Origin: GCA-2715965 sp047608975
Lineage (GTDB): Bacteria > Verrucomicrobiota > Verrucomicrobiia > Limisphaerales > JAYPXF01
Direction of reading: 5' to 3'
Length of the DNA stretch: 64,000 bases
Assembly (NCBI GenBank): GCA_047608975.1
Contig: JBLFYM010000001.1
Coordinates: forward strand, 62,001 to 126,000
A model generated the notes under the pieces. That model made no database searches. It was not told where the DNA came from and saw only the letters and a list, made by a program, of their open reading frames with translations. Numbering within the stretch: position 1 is the first letter of the stretch; each line of letters opens with the position of its first letter. Shown here piece after piece: positions 8,077-17,098 of this stretch. The position numbers and the translations under genes were made by a program.

Positions 8077-9429
8077 ATGGAAAACTTCCTCTATCTGACT
8101 TTGGGAATCGTCCTCGGCGGGGCCGTGGGCTGGCTGGCCGCGGGTCGGAAAGGAGGGGCTGGCCGCGGGGAGTTGGTTGGTGAGCTTCGTCAGCAGATCG
8201 AGCGGAAGGAGCAGGAAGTTGGCGAGATGGAACGGCGTGAAAAGGACCAGCGGGACGATCTGGCGGCCGCCCGGGAACGGCTTGTCCGGGCTGAGGCTCA
8301 ACTCAAGGCGTCGCAGGACCGGCTGATTCAGCAGGAGGAGAGCCTAACCAGATCGATGGCGCAGATGCGGGAAACCTTTACCAACCTGAGCACCGAGACC
8401 CTGAAGCAGACCCAGCCGCAGATCATGCAGCTGATGGAGAAGACGATGGCGCAATATCGCACTGTCTCCCAGGGCGATATGGCTCATCGGGAGGAAGCCA
8501 TTGCCACGCTGATCAAGCCGCTTGAGGAGCAGTTGAAGATCTATCAACTCCGGTTGCAACAGAGTGAGAACAATCGTTCCGAAGCTTTGGGAGATATCAA
8601 GAAGCACTTGGATGTGCTGGCTCATCAGAGCGAGACGCTTTCTTCGGAGACGCTGCAATTGCGGCGGGTGCTGAGTTCCAGTCAAGCCCGCGGCAGGTGG
8701 GGGGAGGAAACTCTTCGGCGGGTGGTGGAGGTTGCGGGTCTGAGTCAGCACTGTGAATTTCGCGAGCAGGTGAAAGGGGAGGAAGGAACTCCAGACCTGG
8801 TGGTTCAGCTTCCCGGTGAACGATTGATCCTGGTGGATTCTAAAGTTCCCGACTTTGACTTTCTGACCACTCTTGAACAGGCCGATGATCTGAAGCGCAA
8901 GGCGGCGTTGACGCTACATGCAACCAAGATGAAGGCGACGATCAAGGCTTTGGCCGATCGGGACTATCCGAAACAGTTTCCGGGTTCGCTGGATTATGTC
9001 GTCTGTTTCCTGCCCGCGGAGTCGCTTTTCAGCGCCGCGTTGGAAGGAGACCGCGATCTGATTGTCTGGGCGGCCGAGCGCCGCATTCTTCTGTCCACGC
9101 CGGCATCGTTGATCGCGTTGCTGCGTTCGGTCTCGGTGAGCTGGCAGCAGCACGAGCAGACGGTGAACGCGCGGCGGATTGCCGAGGTTGCAGAAGAGCT
9201 GTTCAGTCGGGTTGCCACTTTTACCAATCACTTCGACAACATCCGTTCCGGATTGGAACGTGCGTCCAAGGCTTACAATGAAGCGGTCGGCAGCTATGAA
9301 CGTTCCGTTCGTCCCAGTGGCGAACGCTTGCTCAAGCTGGGCGTGCCCGATGCGGGGAAGGATTGGGTGCAGGGTGAAATGCTGGAAGAGTCACTGCGGC
9401 CGGTGACGACGGGGAAGAAACTGAAGTAG
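8077..9429 (+). CDS. rmuC: RmuC-family DNA recombination protein
   Basis: This is 450 residues from MENFLYLTLGIVLGGAVGWL, an N-terminal membrane anchor that marks the start even though the frame is open 25 codons further up. A long coiled coil (about 30-200, many Glu/Gln/Arg) precedes the conserved RmuC core: 'SSSQARGRWGEETLRRVVEVAGL', 'DLVVQLPGERLILVDSKVPD', 'YVVCFLPAESLFSAAL' and 'ILLSTPASLIALLRSVSVSW'. RmuC limits inversion at short inverted repeats and carries a PD-(D/E)XK-like nuclease fold. The length is normal for the family. It has its own upstream region and no operon partner. Confidence 0.93.
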   Translation: MENFLYLTLGIVLGGAVGWLAAGRKGGAGRGELVGELRQQIERKEQEVGEMERREKDQRDDLAAARERLVRAEAQLKASQDRLIQQEESLTRSMAQMRETFTNLSTETLKQTQPQIMQLMEKTMAQYRTVSQGDMAHREEAIATLIKPLEEQLKIYQLRLQQSENNRSEALGDIKKHLDVLAHQSETLSSETLQLRRVLSSSQARGRWGEETLRRVVEVAGLSQHCEFREQVKGEEGTPDLVVQLPGERLILVDSKVPDFDFLTTLEQADDLKRKAALTLHATKMKATIKALADRDYPKQFPGSLDYVVCFLPAESLFSAALEGDRDLIVWAAERRILLSTPASLIALLRSVSVSWQQHEQTVNARRIAEVAEELFSRVATFTNHFDNIRSGLERASKAYNEAVGSYERSVRPSGERLLKLGVPDAGKDWVQGEMLEESLRPVTTGKKLK

Positions 9430-9810
9430 CCGGAGGGAGGGGAACTCCCAAGTTCAATCTCCAAAATAGGCTTCAAAACCCAAGCACCCATCAGAGAATG
9501 TCGGCGGGCTGGTGCGCTTCTGATTTTATTTGGAGATGGGGGTTTATGGCTGGCTGATTGACTCAAGTGGGCGCTCCAGATCGTGGTGTCGAAGCATTAC
9601 ATTCGTGTTTGCTACACTATCGCTTGTGGTCACTTGAACGAATCAGCCCGCCATCTTGGGGTTTGGATTGGGGTTTGAAGTTTGGAGCTTCGGCTGACAT
9701 CGCCTGTTCATCACGGCAACGAACACCCACTGAATAAGACAGATCCGTATTTTCAATTTGGAAAGTGGCCTGGAAAACGCTATAGCAATTCTCGTGTCGA
9801 CCGGAATTTG
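9430..9810. other. Intergenic region with dispersed-repeat fragments and a possible promoter
   Basis: This 381-base region holds no convincing coding frame. It contains fragments of the TTGGAGCTT-type dispersed repeat: 'tctccaaaataggcttcaaaa' sense shared in reverse near 9468-9488, and 'gtttgaagtttggagctt' at about 9673-9690. A possible promoter for the hybrid kinase is listed separately. Confidence 0.4.
9758..9786 (+). promoter_or_regulatory. Possible promoter of the hybrid kinase gene
   Basis: TTGGAA (9758-9763) and TATAGC (9781-9786) are 17 bases apart, 24 bases before the ATG at 9811. Both hexamers match consensus at four of six positions. Confidence 0.35.
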
Positions 9811-12336
9811 ATGACCGAACCCACAGCCCCAGCCCATTCCGCGCCTGCAGGCAAGGGAGATAACGCCAATCCGGAGGAGTACGCCGCCATGGTGTTGCTG
9901 GTGGACGATCAGGTCATGGTCGCCGAAGCGATCCGTCGCAGTCTTGCGAATCAGCCGAACGTTGACTTCCATTATTGCATCGATCCGAACGAGGCAATCA
10001 GGCTGGCGATCCAGATCAAACCGACTGTCATTCTCCAAGATCTTGTCATGCCCGGGATTGACGGCCTCACGCTGGTGAGAAATTTCCGCTCAAATCCCGC
10101 GACGAAGGACATCCCGATCATCGTTCTTTCGACCAAGGAAGAGCCAACCGTAAAAGGCCAGTCCTTTGCGGCGGGGGCAAACGATTATCTGGTCAAGCTG
10201 CCGGACAAGATCGAGTTGCTGGCCCGCATCCGCTACCACACCAAGGCCTACGTCAATCAACTCCAGCGCGATGATGCGTTCCGCGCGCTGCGTGAGAGTC
10301 AGCAACAGCTGGTTGATAACAATACTCAGCTGATCTCGCTGAACCAGAAGTTTGAGGAGGCGACGCGCGCCAAGTCTGAATTCCTGGCCAACACGAGTCA
10401 TGAAATCCGGACGCCGATGAACGGTATCTCGGGCATGACCGCTTTGCTGCGTGATACCGAGCTGACCAACGAGCAGCGGGATTACGTCGAAACTGTCCGC
10501 AGTTCCGCCGATGCCCTACTGACGATCATCAACGACATTCTTGATTTCTCGAAAATCGAGGCCGGTCATCTGGATCTGGAGAAGCATCCGTTCAATCTCC
10601 GCACCTGTATCGAAGAGGCGCTCGATCTGCTGGTGCCGAAGGCTCAGGAAAAGAGACTGGATCTGGTCTACGAGATGGACGAGGACGTCCCGCAGATTGT
10701 GAATGGCGACGTGACTCGTCTGCGACAGATCGTTGTGAATTTGTTGAGCAACGCCGTGAAGTTTACTTCCAAAGGAGAAGTCACGGTGTTTGTCCGGAAG
10801 GTGACCGATATCAGCGAGCATCTGAAGGACGCTCCGCCAGCCAACGAGAACGAGATCTACCTGCACATTGGAATTCGGGATACCGGGATCGGCATTCCGG
10901 CGGACAAACTCGATCGGCTTTTCAAATCGTTCAGTCAGGTCGATGCCTCGACCACGCGTCAATACGGCGGAACCGGATTGGGGCTGGCCATCTGCAAACG
11001 CCTGTCAGAATTGATGGGCGGCAAGATCTGGGTTGAAAGCTCAGCTGATGAGGGAAGCACCTTTCAGTTCATCATCCGCGCTGAGCGCTCACGCAATCAG
11101 CTTGAGAAAGCATCCAAGCTACCCGATTTTGCCGGCAAACGGGTGCTCGTTGTCGAAGACAGTGCCACCGCGCGCCGAGCTATTTCCACCGCCGCCAAAG
11201 CTGCGAACCTCATCTTGGAGGTAGCAGCCGATAGTGCAACGGCGCTGCAAATGATCGGAGGCAATGATTACGAAGCCGTGGTGCTTGATTTGCAACTGCC
11301 GGACAAGGAGGGCTTTTCCCTTGCCGGCGAGATTCGCGACCTTCCGAAAGGCAAAAATCTCCCCGTATTGCTGATGACGGACGTGCGCATCCGCTCGGAT
11401 GATAAGCGCCCCGCCCAGAGCGGAATCTCGCTCTACGTCTACAAGCCGGTGCGGCCTTCGCAGTTTTACGACGCGGTGTCCCGGGCGATGGACGGACGGA
11501 CCGTGGCCGAGAAGAAGGCGCCAATCAGTTCCGAGTTCGACGGCGAGATGGGCGCTCGTCTCCCGCTGAAGATTCTTTTGGCAGATGATAATCTGATCAA
11601 TCAGAAGGTCGGGGTCAAGATGTTGGAGAAGCTGGGTTACCAGCCCGCCGTTGCCGCCAACGGCGTGGAGGTGTTGAAGGCACTCGATCAGCAGCCTTAC
11701 GATGTAATTTTCCTCGATGTGCAGATGCCGGAGATGGATGGCTACGAAGCCTCACGTCGCATTCATCAGAAGTGGAGCGGCAGTCGTAGGCCGCTAATCA
11801 TTGCCATGACGGGCAACGCGCGTGAAGGCGACCGTGAACGTTGCCTGGATGCCGGCATGGATGATTACGTGGCCAAACCGGTTCGAGTGACCGAACTGCA
11901 GGCTGTACTCGAACGCTGGGGGCGCGTGCAAATGCAAGATGGTGACGAGGGCACTGTTGACGCCGCGGAAGCCCCGGCGATGTTGGACAAAACCATTCTG
12001 GCGGAACTGCGGGACATGAAATCGAAAGGCGGTGATCCATTGCTGTGGGAGCTGATCGATCTGTTCATCAACAATTCACGGCCGCATCTCGAACAGATCA
12101 AATCCACGGATGCACCGGACAGTCAGCGCGCATTTGCGGCTCATATCTTCAGAGGTATGAGTTTGAATCTCGGGGCCAATATGCTGGGACAGCTATGTGA
12201 GGAGATTGAAGACCTTGCCAATGGCGGGAAGATGTCCGACGTAGATCCTCTGCTGCCGAAACTACAGAAGCTCTTCGACCAGACCCACGCTGAGTTCAAT
12301 CAGATCTTGGTAAGCGAGCGCGGTCGCGGCGCGTAG
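9811..12336 (+). CDS. Multi-domain hybrid histidine kinase (REC-HisKA-HATPase-REC-REC-Hpt)
   Basis: This is 841 residues from MTEPTAPAHS. Domains in order: a receiver at about 27-145 (phosphoacceptor Asp77 in ILQDLVMP); a coiled linker; HisKA with the H-box FLANTSHEIRTPMNG (His197); HATPase with the N-box NLLSNAVKF (about 310-318), G1 RDTGIGIP (about 356) and G2 GGTGLGLA (about 386); a second receiver at 444-560 (Asp493); a third receiver at 586-705 (Asp636, K at DYVAKP); and a C-terminal Hpt domain with AAHIFRGMSLNLGA (His778). There is no membrane segment or classical sensor domain, so the N-terminal receiver is probably the input: another kinase phosphorylates it. This makes the protein a complete phosphorelay in one cytoplasmic chain. 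The output regulator is not nearby, unless it is the single-domain regulator at 7359. Confidence 0.93.
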   Translation: MTEPTAPAHSAPAGKGDNANPEEYAAMVLLVDDQVMVAEAIRRSLANQPNVDFHYCIDPNEAIRLAIQIKPTVILQDLVMPGIDGLTLVRNFRSNPATKDIPIIVLSTKEEPTVKGQSFAAGANDYLVKLPDKIELLARIRYHTKAYVNQLQRDDAFRALRESQQQLVDNNTQLISLNQKFEEATRAKSEFLANTSHEIRTPMNGISGMTALLRDTELTNEQRDYVETVRSSADALLTIINDILDFSKIEAGHLDLEKHPFNLRTCIEEALDLLVPKAQEKRLDLVYEMDEDVPQIVNGDVTRLRQIVVNLLSNAVKFTSKGEVTVFVRKVTDISEHLKDAPPANENEIYLHIGIRDTGIGIPADKLDRLFKSFSQVDASTTRQYGGTGLGLAICKRLSELMGGKIWVESSADEGSTFQFIIRAERSRNQLEKASKLPDFAGKRVLVVEDSATARRAISTAAKAANLILEVAADSATALQMIGGNDYEAVVLDLQLPDKEGFSLAGEIRDLPKGKNLPVLLMTDVRIRSDDKRPAQSGISLYVYKPVRPSQFYDAVSRAMDGRTVAEKKAPISSEFDGEMGARLPLKILLADDNLINQKVGVKMLEKLGYQPAVAANGVEVLKALDQQPYDVIFLDVQMPEMDGYEASRRIHQKWSGSRRPLIIAMTGNAREGDRERCLDAGMDDYVAKPVRVTELQAVLERWGRVQMQDGDEGTVDAAEAPAMLDKTILAELRDMKSKGGDPLLWELIDLFINNSRPHLEQIKSTDAPDSQRAFAAHIFRGMSLNLGANMLGQLCEEIEDLANGGKMSDVDPLLPKLQKLFDQTHAEFNQILVSERGRGA

Positions 12337-12350
12337 CAGTGAAATGGAGC

Positions 12351-12366
12351 GCGGAATTCATTCCGC
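12351..12366. repeat. Short inverted repeat between convergent genes
   Basis: GCGGAAT (12351-12357) and ATTCCGC (12360-12366) are separated by TC. It lies just after the hybrid kinase stop and before the convergent GH88-like gene, and may act as a weak terminator. There is no T run. Confidence 0.3.
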
Positions 12367-12431
12367 CTCAGCGCCTCAGAGCACTTGGGGAGAATCCCCG
12401 CTTCCGATCACCTCAAAGCCGGGGCGCTTGC

Positions 12432-13835
12432 CTATTTCAATCCGCTGAAGAACGTGATGTAGGGTTGTCCTTTCGCCTCGCGTTGGATCATCAGGGCGAG
12501 TTCCATCGCGTGGTAATCCCCCCACATCGAACTTTCCCCATTCGGAATCTTCTGGCCCGGTGCCGTGTAATCCCAGCCATTTGGACGATGGTAGATCGAA
12601 TGCTGGATGAGCCCCTGATGTTTGGCATCCTCGGAGAGATATGGTTCCGAGAAGAGAGTGTCAGCGATGGTCAGGCCCGCCCGGGTGTAACGTTGTGGAT
12701 TCACCACCTTGCGACCGTTCTTGGTCAGCCAACGCCCGAGTCGGAGCATCCCTTGCGCAGCGATCGCAGCGGCTGAACTGTCAACCGGTTCCCAAGGGTT
12801 GTAAGGATTGGACTTCTGATCCAGGTGACGTGGCATCCGGTGCAGGTTTGGCGCGCCGGTGTCCCACATGGGAATTCCGTCACGGCAACAATTCTCCAGA
12901 TAGAAATCAGCCGTTGCCATCGCGGCCTTGAGGAAACTCATCTCGAGCAGACCCGTGCTATACTTGGCCTTTTTGCGTCCGGACTGTTCTTTCCAATGAC
13001 GGCTGCTGAGGAATTCCAACTGCTCAGCAAATCCGCAGATTGACCACGCAAGTCCACGTGTCCAGGTCGAGAATGGTGAGTAGCCCTGTTGGGTGCTGGG
13101 ACAGCGAAAGACCCCGTTCTTCACGTTGAAGATGGCTTCGTGCACCGTGCGTCCGCGTAGATCGTAGTCGTCGCGGCCTTCACCGTAGTAGACCGAATAG
13201 CGGGCCGTGTTCACGGCGTGTTCAGCGAGTCTCTGCAGAAGTGAAATTGGTTGGTCCTGCTCGCCCATCAGCACATGCCCCAAGGTGTGAGCTGCCCCGA
13301 GCGAACGGCACGAGCGGATGGTATCCACGAACAGTGAATGGGCGCCGTTGAACGAGTGGATGAAGCCCGTGCCATCCTCCGTATCCGTCCAACGCGATGC
13401 CTGAACCGCACCGGAAACCTTCAGCGCGAGTTCACAGAAATTGCGCTCGCCTTCATCAGCCGGAATGCGGCCCTCGTGCATGAGCCGGAGCATATTCCCG
13501 TAGGTTGAAATATTGTTGAAGCCGTGATCGTGAACCCCGATGTGGGACACATGGCTCGCCATGTGTTTGATCGTGTTCTTTCGTCCCAGATCGAGGAACT
13601 TCCGTTCATCAGTGGCATCAAATTGCAGCAGCGCGCATCCGTATTGGAAGCCTTGCGTCCACTCCGTCCAACCCCGGGTCGTGTAGCGACCCTTCACGGT
13701 GAACACCGGCGTTCCGGTACCGGGTTTCGAACTGCGCTGAATACTCAGGATCTTTTTGTCCGCCAGTTCGAAAACCTTCGTGACCTTTTTCTCAAGTCGT
13801 TTCGCCGTGATTCGATTGTCAATTCTGATCGCCAT
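12432..13835 (-). CDS. GH88/GH105-like unsaturated uronyl hydrolase
   Basis: This encodes 467 residues from MAIRIDNRITAKRL (ATG 13835-13833; 11 further codons are open upstream). Features of the (alpha/alpha)6-barrel GH88 family: 'HVSHIGVHDHGFNNISTYGN' carries the HD.GF block with a catalytic-type Asp, 'STWTRGLAWSICGFAEQLEF' matches the WxRGxxWxxxG block, and 'VDSSAAAIAAQGMLRLGRWL' matches the DSSAxAIAAxGLL block. These enzymes hydrate the 4,5-unsaturated uronic acid left by polysaccharide lyases. No signal peptide is present, so the site is the cytoplasm. No lyase, transporter or regulator is beside it, so the natural substrate (glycosaminoglycan, pectin or ulvan type) is open. Confidence 0.8.
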   Translation of the reverse strand: MAIRIDNRITAKRLEKKVTKVFELADKKILSIQRSSKPGTGTPVFTVKGRYTTRGWTEWTQGFQYGCALLQFDATDERKFLDLGRKNTIKHMASHVSHIGVHDHGFNNISTYGNMLRLMHEGRIPADEGERNFCELALKVSGAVQASRWTDTEDGTGFIHSFNGAHSLFVDTIRSCRSLGAAHTLGHVLMGEQDQPISLLQRLAEHAVNTARYSVYYGEGRDDYDLRGRTVHEAIFNVKNGVFRCPSTQQGYSPFSTWTRGLAWSICGFAEQLEFLSSRHWKEQSGRKKAKYSTGLLEMSFLKAAMATADFYLENCCRDGIPMWDTGAPNLHRMPRHLDQKSNPYNPWEPVDSSAAAIAAQGMLRLGRWLTKNGRKVVNPQRYTRAGLTIADTLFSEPYLSEDAKHQGLIQHSIYHRPNGWDYTAPGQKIPNGESSMWGDYHAMELALMIQREAKGQPYITFFSGLK

Positions 13836-14038
13836 GATGTGCTGTCTTCGGGTGTCGCCTCGACGCAACCGAGATTAACTGCGGCGGGGGATTCGCAGCC
13901 AATACATTTTTCCGATTGCAATGATCGCACCCTTGGATGGCCGCGCGATCTCGAAGCGAACCTTGGAATGCCTTGGTTTACCGCCTAATCTCAGGTCGAT
14001 TACCACCGTCTTTTCTGCGTCCAATACCGATCTGCCCC

Positions 14039-17000
14039 ATGAACAAATCCAAAACTCAACTCTGCCTGGTTCTCTCCCTTGTGCTGACCGGTTCGGCAGT
14101 GGCCGCGGAATTGCCGGCGTCGCATGGTTCTCCGGTCGACTTTGAGCGGGAGATCGCCCCGATCTTTGGCAAGCATTGTCTGGAGTGCCACGGTGCAAAA
14201 AAGCAGAAAGGCGGATTGCGCTTGGACGTGGGATCGCTCGCCTTGGCGGGTGGCGATGAAGGAAAAGTAATTGTCCCGGGGAACAGCGCGGCGAGCAAGC
14301 TGGTCGAACTGGTGACGGGACTGAAAGAGGACGTCATGCCGCCCAAAGGGGAGCGGCTTGATGCAGTTCAGATTGCGAAGCTGCGCCGGTGGATCGACGA
14401 CGGCGCGAAGTGGCCCGAGTCTGGGCACGCAGTCACCGTCAAATCGGATCATTGGGCGTTCCAGAAACCGGCTCGTCCGGTGGTGCCAATTTTGCCGGAG
14501 AACTCGTCCGCGAATGCAATTGACGCGTTTGTGTTACGTAAGCTCGAGGAGGCTGGGATTGCCCCTTCACCAACTGCTGATCGCAGCACATTGATCCGCC
14601 GACTTTCGCTGGATCTGATCGGGCTGCCGCCAACGCTCGGCGAAGTTGATCAGTTTCTCTCGGACTCTTCTCCAGAAGCGTATGAGCAGCTGGCAGATCG
14701 TCTGCTCGCGTCCTCCCACTTTGGTGAACGCTGGGGACGCCACTGGCTGGATCTGGCGCGCTACGCTGACAGTGATGGCTATGAGAAAGACCGGGCGCGT
14801 CCCTATGCCTATGTCTTCCGGGACTGGGTGATCAAGGCGATCAACGATGATCTGCCCTTTGATGAGTTCAGTATTCAACAACTGGCCGGCGATCTTTTGC
14901 CGGACGCTTCGATGGAGCAGAAGATTGCCACCGGGTTCCACCGTCAGACTTTGACGAACACGGAAGGGGGAACCGACAAGGAGGAGTTCCGCTGCAAATC
15001 CGTCGTTGATCGGGTGAGCACAACCGCGACCACCTGGCTGGGCGTGACGATTGGCTGTGCCGAATGTCATTCGCACAAGTATGATCCCTTCACCCAGCGC
15101 GAGTTCTACCAGTTCTTCGCCTTCTTCAATGATGCTTCGGAAAAGAACATCCCCGCCCCACAGACTGATGAACTGAAGCGATATGAATCGGCGTTGAAGA
15201 AATGGCAGGGTGAAGTCGCAACGCACCAGGCGGCCTTGGGTAAGTATGAGACCAATGATCTGCCAAAAGCCTTCGCGGGGTGGGCAAATAAGACGACCGC
15301 CCCGAAGACTCGATGGCGCATTCTGAAACCTTCAAAAGTGACCTCTGCAAATGGCGCCACTCTGAAGGCGGACAAGGCAAACGTGGTGCTTTCGTCAGGT
15401 AAGAATCCCGGGGCCGACACGTATTCCGTCGAAGCCATGCCAACGTTGAAATCGATCCGGGGCATTCGCCTGGAGGCGATCGACGATCCGAGTTCGAAGA
15501 AAGGTCCTGGGCGCTCTTCAGATGGGAACTTTGTTCTGACACGATTCGCGCTGGAGCTGGTTCTCCCCGAAGGCAAGACCCAGAAGGTGGTTCTGCAGAA
15601 TCCCAAAGCCAACTTCTCGCAGAGTAAGTTCGACGTGAAGTCGAGTATTCTCGGAAAAGCCAGCACGGGCTGGGCGGTCTCGCCGCGAAAGAATGAGAAC
15701 CATGTGGCGGTCTATGAGACGAAAGGGGCCGTCGCCATTCCAGAGGGAGCCACCCTTAGATTCACGCTGGAACACAAATACAAGACGACCTTTTTGCTGC
15801 AACGTTTTCGCTTGTCCGTGACGGATTCAGCGGCGCCTTTCATTCCCATCCGGTTTAATGACAAGATGTCATTGGCGTTGGCCAAGGCGCCGGCCAAACG
15901 GAGCAAGTCGGATCGTAAGCTGTTGTTGGCATACTTTCGCGACTCGATCGACAAGCCGCATGCGGCATTGAAAAAGAAGGTCGGCGATCATACTGCCAAA
16001 AAGCCGAAGTATCCCCCGACCTTCGCGGCCGCGATCGTGCGCGAAGCAAAAGGTCGGCAGACGCAGATTCACAAACGGGGCAATTTCATGGACAAGGGGG
16101 ACAAGGTGGATCCGATGACGCCCGCAGTGTTGCATCCGCTCAAGCCGCGCGATAAACGCGCGGATCGATTGGATTTGGCCCGGTGGCTGTTTGCCGCTGA
16201 CAACCCGCTGACCGGGCGGGTCTCGGTGAATCACGTCTGGAAGCATCTGTTCGGGAGGGGACTGGTGAATACCGTGGATGATTTCGGGACGCGCGGTGAG
16301 TCACCGTCCCATCCGGAGTTGCTCGATTGGTTGGCCACCGAGTTCCCACGACTGGGCTGGAGTCGCAAGGCACTCATCAAGACGATTGTGATGTCCGCCA
16401 CCTACCGTCAATCCTCGCAGCAGCGGCCGGAATTGCTGGAGCGCGATCCGCGGAATGTTTTGCTCGCCCGTCAAAGCCGTCTTCGTTTGTCCGCGGAAGT
16501 GGTAAGGGACTCGTATCTCGCCGCCAGCGGGTTGCTGACACGGAAGATTGGTGGTCCGAGCATTCGCCCACCGCTGCCGAAGGACATCGCCGCGCTGGGA
16601 TACGCGAACAGCGTCAAATGGGCCGAGAGCAAGGGCGCGGAGAAATATCGGCGCGGACTCTACATATTCTTCCAACGTTCCGTTCCCTATCCCATGTTGC
16701 TCACCTTTGACGCGCCGGATTCCACTTCGATCTGCACCGCACGCGAACGGTCAAATACACCTCTGCAGGCGCTGACACTTCTGAACGATCCGGTGTTCTT
16801 CGAATGTGCGCGGGCGCTGGGCAAACGGATCGATTCAGAAATTGATTCAGCCGACCACGTCGCAAAGCTTCGTCACGGCTTCAAGCTCTGCACTGCACGG
16901 GAACCGTCGGCGGCTGAGTTGGCTCGACTTGAACAGATGTTTGACCGCCAACTTTCACTGACCAAATCGAATCCAGAATTGGCCGCCCTGGCGCTGGGGG

Positions 17001-17095
17001 AGAAACCGACCGCAGCGAATCTGGCTGAGCGTGCGACCCTCGTTGCCTTGAGTCGGGTGATGCTCAACCTGGATGAATTTATTACCCGTGAGTAA
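14039..17095 (+). CDS. Planctomycete-type cytochrome c / DUF1549 / DUF1553 exported protein
   Basis: This is 1018 residues with a Sec signal peptide at 1-23 (MNKSKTQLCLVLSLVLTGSA). A cytochrome domain follows: 'FEREIAPIFGKHCLECHGA' with heme-binding CLECH at 47-51 and 'LKEDVMPPKGERL', whose Met could be the axial ligand. Next come DUF1549 (about 150-355; 'IDAFVLRKLEEAGI', 'RLSLDLIGLPPTLGEVDQFL') and, after a middle beta-rich segment of about 250 residues, DUF1553 (about 700-950; 'RLDLARWLFAADNPLTGRVS', 'SRLRLSAEVVRDSYLAASGL'). The middle segment resembles a carbohydrate-binding insert. It is followed after 3 bases by a DUF1501 gene, the usual partner in PVC bacteria. The pair is widely linked to polysaccharide degradation, but the reaction is not established. 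Confidence 0.92.
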   Translation: MNKSKTQLCLVLSLVLTGSAVAAELPASHGSPVDFEREIAPIFGKHCLECHGAKKQKGGLRLDVGSLALAGGDEGKVIVPGNSAASKLVELVTGLKEDVMPPKGERLDAVQIAKLRRWIDDGAKWPESGHAVTVKSDHWAFQKPARPVVPILPENSSANAIDAFVLRKLEEAGIAPSPTADRSTLIRRLSLDLIGLPPTLGEVDQFLSDSSPEAYEQLADRLLASSHFGERWGRHWLDLARYADSDGYEKDRARPYAYVFRDWVIKAINDDLPFDEFSIQQLAGDLLPDASMEQKIATGFHRQTLTNTEGGTDKEEFRCKSVVDRVSTTATTWLGVTIGCAECHSHKYDPFTQREFYQFFAFFNDASEKNIPAPQTDELKRYESALKKWQGEVATHQAALGKYETNDLPKAFAGWANKTTAPKTRWRILKPSKVTSANGATLKADKANVVLSSGKNPGADTYSVEAMPTLKSIRGIRLEAIDDPSSKKGPGRSSDGNFVLTRFALELVLPEGKTQKVVLQNPKANFSQSKFDVKSSILGKASTGWAVSPRKNENHVAVYETKGAVAIPEGATLRFTLEHKYKTTFLLQRFRLSVTDSAAPFIPIRFNDKMSLALAKAPAKRSKSDRKLLLAYFRDSIDKPHAALKKKVGDHTAKKPKYPPTFAAAIVREAKGRQTQIHKRGNFMDKGDKVDPMTPAVLHPLKPRDKRADRLDLARWLFAADNPLTGRVSVNHVWKHLFGRGLVNTVDDFGTRGESPSHPELLDWLATEFPRLGWSRKALIKTIVMSATYRQSSQQRPELLERDPRNVLLARQSRLRLSAEVVRDSYLAASGLLTRKIGGPSIRPPLPKDIAALGYANSVKWAESKGAEKYRRGLYIFFQRSVPYPMLLTFDAPDSTSICTARERSNTPLQALTLLNDPVFFECARALGKRIDSEIDSADHVAKLRHGFKLCTAREPSAAELARLEQMFDRQLSLTKSNPELAALALGEKPTAANLAERATLVALSRVMLNLDEFITRE

Positions 17096-17098
17096 GCC

